Assembly (NCBI RefSeq): GCF_021729845.1
Contig: NZ_CP063399.1
Coordinates: forward strand, 1 to 64,000
Reading direction: 5' to 3'
Origin: Rhizobium sp. SL42
GTDB taxonomy: Bacteria > Pseudomonadota > Alphaproteobacteria > Rhizobiales > Rhizobiaceae
DNA: 64,000 bases
The translations under genes were made by a program, and so were the position numbers. The stretch's first letter is position 1; each line of letters opens with the position of its first letter. Below the pieces are notes generated by a model. It did not search any database, was not told the origin of the DNA, and saw only the letters and a list, made by a program, of their open reading frames with translations. Below, in pieces: positions 61,254 through 64,000 of this stretch.

Positions 61254-62225
61254 ATGATCAACAGCCAGAACCGCTCGCTGCCGCGACTTGTCAGCAAGCT
61301 GCGGAATGCATTGGGACACCAACTGTGCGCCGCACTCGAAGATCCTGCTGTCGTCGAGATCATTTTGAACCCTGATGGGCGTCTGTTCATCGAACGGCTT
61401 GGTCAGGGCATGGTTGTGGCAGGCGAGATGACACGCTCTGCCGCGGAAACCGTCATCGGTAGCGTCGCACATGTTCTGAACTCGGAGGTCGATGACGCTC
61501 GCCCAATCGTTTCGGGCGAACTGCCAATCGGCGGGCACCGTTTCGAAGGATTATTGCCGCCGGTGGTCTCCGGACCATCTTTCACGATCCGTCGTCGCGC
61601 ATCGCGTCTCATACCTCTCGAAGACTACGTGACCAGCAAGGCTATGACATCAAAGCATGCGGAGATCATTCGCAGCGCCATTGCCTCGAAGCTCAATATC
61701 CTGGTTGCTGGTGGGACGGGCTCGGGCAAGACCACACTCACCAACGCGATCATCGCTGAAATCGTCACAAGCTCACCAGGTGATCGACTTGTCATTCTGG
61801 AAGACACCGCCGAAATCCAGTGCGCCGCTGTGAACGCAGTCAGCCTGCACACCAGCGACGCCGTCGACATGTCGCGTCTCCTGAAAAGCACGATGCGCCT
61901 TAGACCGGACCGGATCATCGTTGGAGAGGTCCGTGACGGCGCGGCACTCACCATGCTCAAGGCCTGGAACACGGGGCACCCCGGAGGGATCGCAACGATC
62001 CACTCCAACAGCGCGCGTTCCGCACTTCAGCGGCTCGAACAACTAACCGCCGAGGCGAGCCATCAGCCGATGCAGGCGGTGATCGGAGATGCAGTCGACC
62101 TGATCATCTCGATCGAACGAACGGCAAAGGGCAGGCGGATCAGCGAGATCCTCCACGTCACCCGCTTCGCAGGCGGCCAGTACCAAACGGAACCCTACGC
62201 AGAGGAGAGCCGCGATGCCGCATAA
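61254..62225 (+). CDS. trbB: Conjugal transfer ATPase TrbB (VirB11 family)
   Basis: A 323-residue secretion ATPase. The N-terminal domain has [22 protein letters not shown]; the C-terminal domain has Walker [10 protein letters not shown], an Asp box [11 protein letters not shown], Walker [16 protein letters not shown] and the His box [15 protein letters not shown]. It forms hexamers at the inner membrane and powers pilus assembly and mating. The ATG at 61254 is preferred over the TTG two codons upstream. It follows the traI-like gene directly. Confidence 0.95.
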   Translation: MINSQNRSLPRLVSKLRNALGHQLCAALEDPAVVEIILNPDGRLFIERLGQGMVVAGEMTRSAAETVIGSVAHVLNSEVDDARPIVSGELPIGGHRFEGLLPPVVSGPSFTIRRRASRLIPLEDYVTSKAMTSKHAEIIRSAIASKLNILVAGGTGSGKTTLTNAIIAEIVTSSPGDRLVILEDTAEIQCAAVNAVSLHTSDAVDMSRLLKSTMRLRPDRIIVGEVRDGAALTMLKAWNTGHPGGIATIHSNSARSALQRLEQLTAEASHQPMQAVIGDAVDLIISIERTAKGRRISEILHVTRFAGGQYQTEPYAEESRDAA

Positions 62226-62589
62226 GAGATCATTCCTGACAATCGCACTTATTACTCTGGCATCGATCGCCGCAGCATCCCCTGCTTTCGCAAGCTCTGG
62301 CGGAAGTCTTCCATGGGAAGGGCCGCTCGAGCAGATCCAGGAATCCATCACCGGCCCGGTCGCAGGCTACATTGCTCTGGCCGCTGTCGCTATTGCCGGC
62401 GGCATGCTGATCTTCGGTGGCGAGCTCAACGATTTTGCCCGCAGGCTGATGTACGTCGTCCTCGTCGCGGGCATTCTGCTCGGTGCCACGACAATCGTCG
62501 GCCTCTTCGGCGCGACCGGTGCGTCGATCAGCTTGTCTAGGGAGCCGGTCATGCAACTTGCTTCGGACCTCGAAGGGGAGGGGGCTTGA
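62215..62589 (+). CDS. trbC: Conjugal transfer pilin TrbC (VirB2-like)
   Basis: A 124-residue prepilin with a cleavable signal ([20 protein letters not shown], likely cut after AFA) and two hydrophobic segments ([39 protein letters not shown]), the layout of the cyclic or processed conjugative pilin. It overlaps the trbB 3' end by 11 bp and the trbD start by 4 bp. Confidence 0.92.
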   Translation: MPHKRSFLTIALITLASIAAASPAFASSGGSLPWEGPLEQIQESITGPVAGYIALAAVAIAGGMLIFGGELNDFARRLMYVVLVAGILLGATTIVGLFGATGASISLSREPVMQLASDLEGEGA

Positions 62590-62873
62590 TGGGACTCCAC
62601 CACAATCGCATCCATCGCGCTCTGTCACGGCCGAACCTCTTGATGGGCGCCGACCGTGAACTAGTGCTGATCACTGGGCTTGCCGCTGTGATCCTGATCT
62701 TCGTCGTGCTGACGGTCTACTCAGCGCTCTTTGGCGTGGCGGTCTGGATCGTCATCGTTGGCCTGCTTCGGATGATGGCCAAGTCCGATCCCCTCATGCG
62801 GAAAGTCTACGCCCGTCACATTTCCTACAAGCACCACTATCGGCCGACGACCGCGCCGTGGCGGAAATACTGA
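62586..62873 (+). CDS. trbD: Conjugal transfer protein TrbD (VirB3-like)
   Basis: A 95-residue inner-membrane protein with [20 protein letters not shown] at the N-terminus and one or two membrane helices ([20 protein letters not shown]), the VirB3 pattern. It overlaps trbC by 4 bp and precedes trbE by 10 bp. It is needed for pilus assembly with TrbE. Confidence 0.92.
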   Translation: MMGLHHNRIHRALSRPNLLMGADRELVLITGLAAVILIFVVLTVYSALFGVAVWIVIVGLLRMMAKSDPLMRKVYARHISYKHHYRPTTAPWRKY

Positions 62874-62883
62874 GGAGGCGGTG

Positions 62884-64000
62884 ATGGCAGCGCTGAAACG
62901 CTTTCGAACTACCGGTCCGTCCTTCGCTGACCTGGTTCCCTATGCCGGCCTGGTCGACAACGGCGTTCTACTTCTCAAGGACGGCAGTTTGATGGCTGGC
63001 TGGTACTTCGCCGGACCGGACGCCGAAAGCGCCACCGACCTCGAACGCAATGAGCTTTCCCGGCAAATCAATGTGATCCTGTCGAGGCTCGGGACAGGCT
63101 GGATGATCCAGGTCGAGGCTGTCCGGGTGCCAACGGTCGACTATCCCAGCCCGGACCAGTGCCATTTTCCGGACCCTGTCACCCGCGCGATCGATGCCGA
63201 GCGCAGGAGCCATTTTCAGCGCGCGCAGGGGCATTTCGAGAGCAAGCACGCGATCATCCTGACCTACCGACCGCTCGAGTCGAAGAAGACGGCATTTGCC
63301 AAATACATCTATTCGGACGAAGAGAGCCGGAAGAAATCCTATGCAGACACGGTCCTGTTCGTATTCCGCAACGCCATCCGGGAAATCGAACAATATCTGG
63401 CCAACACGCTGTCGATCGCCCGCATGCAGACGCGCGAGGTTCGCGAGAGGGGAGGGGAGAGGACCGCGCGCTATGACGAGCTTTTCCAGTTTGTCCGCTT
63501 TTGCATCACGGGAGAAAGCCATCCGGTTCGCCTGCCTGAAGTTCCGATGTATCTCGACTGGTTAGTCACTGGTGAACTCCAGCATGGACTGACGCCGAAG
63601 CTCGAGAACCGGTTCCTCGCTGTCGTTGCGATTGATGGGCTCCCGGCCGAAAGCTGGCCGGGCATCCTCAACAATCTCGACCTGATGCCGCTGACCTACC
63701 GATGGTCGTCGCGGTTCATCTTTCTCGATGCCGAAGAGGCCCGCCAGAAGCTCGAACGTACGCGAAAGAAATGGCAGCAGAAGGTTCGCCCCTTCTTCGA
63801 CCAGCTCTTCCAAACCCAGAGCCGATCGGTCGATCAGGACGCCATGACGATGGTCGCCGAGACCGAGGACGCCATAGCCCAGGCGTCTTCGCAGCTCGTC
63901 GCCTACGGCTACTATACCCCTGTGGTTATCCTTTTCGATAAAAACCGTGAAGCCTTGCAGGAAAAGGCAGAAGCTATCCGGCGGTTGCTTCAAGCCGAGG
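62884..64000 (+). CDS. trbE: Conjugal transfer ATPase TrbE (VirB4 family), 5' part
   Basis: The ATG at 62884 opens a frame that continues to the window end without a stop (372 codons seen; full TrbE is about 800). It starts MAALKRFRTTGPSFADLVPY and continues with AGLVDNGVLLLKDGSLMAGW, the N-terminal CagE/TrbE domain; LSRLGTGWMIQVEAVRVP and FVRFCITGES follow. The P-loop and Walker B lie beyond the window. GGAGG precedes the start. Confidence 0.93.
   Translation, partial: MAALKRFRTTGPSFADLVPYAGLVDNGVLLLKDGSLMAGWYFAGPDAESATDLERNELSRQINVILSRLGTGWMIQVEAVRVPTVDYPSPDQCHFPDPVTRAIDAERRSHFQRAQGHFESKHAIILTYRPLESKKTAFAKYIYSDEESRKKSYADTVLFVFRNAIREIEQYLANTLSIARMQTREVRERGGERTARYDELFQFVRFCITGESHPVRLPEVPMYLDWLVTGELQHGLTPKLENRFLAVVAIDGLPAESWPGILNNLDLMPLTYRWSSRFIFLDAEEARQKLERTRKKWQQKVRPFFDQLFQTQSRSVDQDAMTMVAETEDAIAQASSQLVAYGYYTPVVILFDKNREALQEKAEAIRRLLQAE

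Overview
The window looks like part of a large plasmid of a Rhizobiaceae bacterium (Rhizobium, Agrobacterium or Sinorhizobium type). The main reasons are a complete repABC replication/partition cassette on the minus strand (56.2-59.9 kb), a conjugation operon headed by a traI-like gene and trbBCDE (60.6 kb to the window end), an imuA-imuB-dnaE2 cassette with an alphaproteobacterial LexA box, and a small RNA with the loop motifs of the rhizobial alpha-r14 family. The species cannot be fixed from the sequence alone.

Layout. 0-0.35 kb: 5' part of a HipB-like regulator with a nested operator. 0.9-6.8 kb: a sulfur amino acid uptake and catabolism operon (ABC transporter, PLP-dependent lyase, homocysteine S-methyltransferase) divergent from an Lrp/AsnC regulator. 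7.3-9.5 kb: a CHASE4-GGDEF-EAL protein. 9.9-13.8 kb: a nucleotidyltransferase-like gene, a Fic protein and a DUF2806-like protein. 14.07-15.00 kb: a complete IS5-family insertion sequence. 15.1-16.9 kb: small lipoprotein and membrane genes. 17-26.5 kb: a plasmid-borne mutagenesis and repair module (imuA, imuB, dnaE2; UvrD-like helicase, SRAP protein, dinB) arranged around one LexA box. 26.5-29.9 kb: a LuxR remnant, an MNT-HEPN protein, a trans-acting sRNA with anti-Shine-Dalgarno loops, and small rhizobial hypotheticals.

The most interesting part is 30.3-47.6 kb, which holds three adjacent multi-gene systems that look like biological-conflict (defence or programmed response) modules. (1) A five-gene + strand operon: an all-helical GASH-like protein, two TRAFAC-type GTPases, a GAP1-like protein ending in an EAD1-type adaptor, and a caspase-like protease ending in a second EAD1-type adaptor. 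(2) A minus-strand pair: a STAND ATPase with a TPR-like arm and a small partner protein. (3) A minus-strand trio: a 1069-residue protein with a degenerate histidine-kinase ATPase domain, a free receiver, and a receiver fused to a nucleoside phosphorylase. Systems 2 and 3 lie between an intact RHE_PE00001-family gene and a diverged fragment of the 3' end of a homologue, next to a tyrosine recombinase, which suggests an exchange hotspot.

48.8-55.7 kb: the recombinase, a DUF4143-type ATPase, a decayed second recombinase, a PAS-GGDEF protein, and a gamma-glutamyltransferase gene broken by a single amber codon. 55.8-60 kb: two identical parS-like palindromes, repC, an antisense counter-transcript RNA, repB and repA. 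60.4-64 kb: two near-identical LuxR-box-like dyads upstream of a traI homologue that has lost several otherwise invariant residues, then trbB, trbC, trbD and the 5' part of trbE. Conjugation genes remain open while their presumed quorum-sensing synthase appears degenerate.
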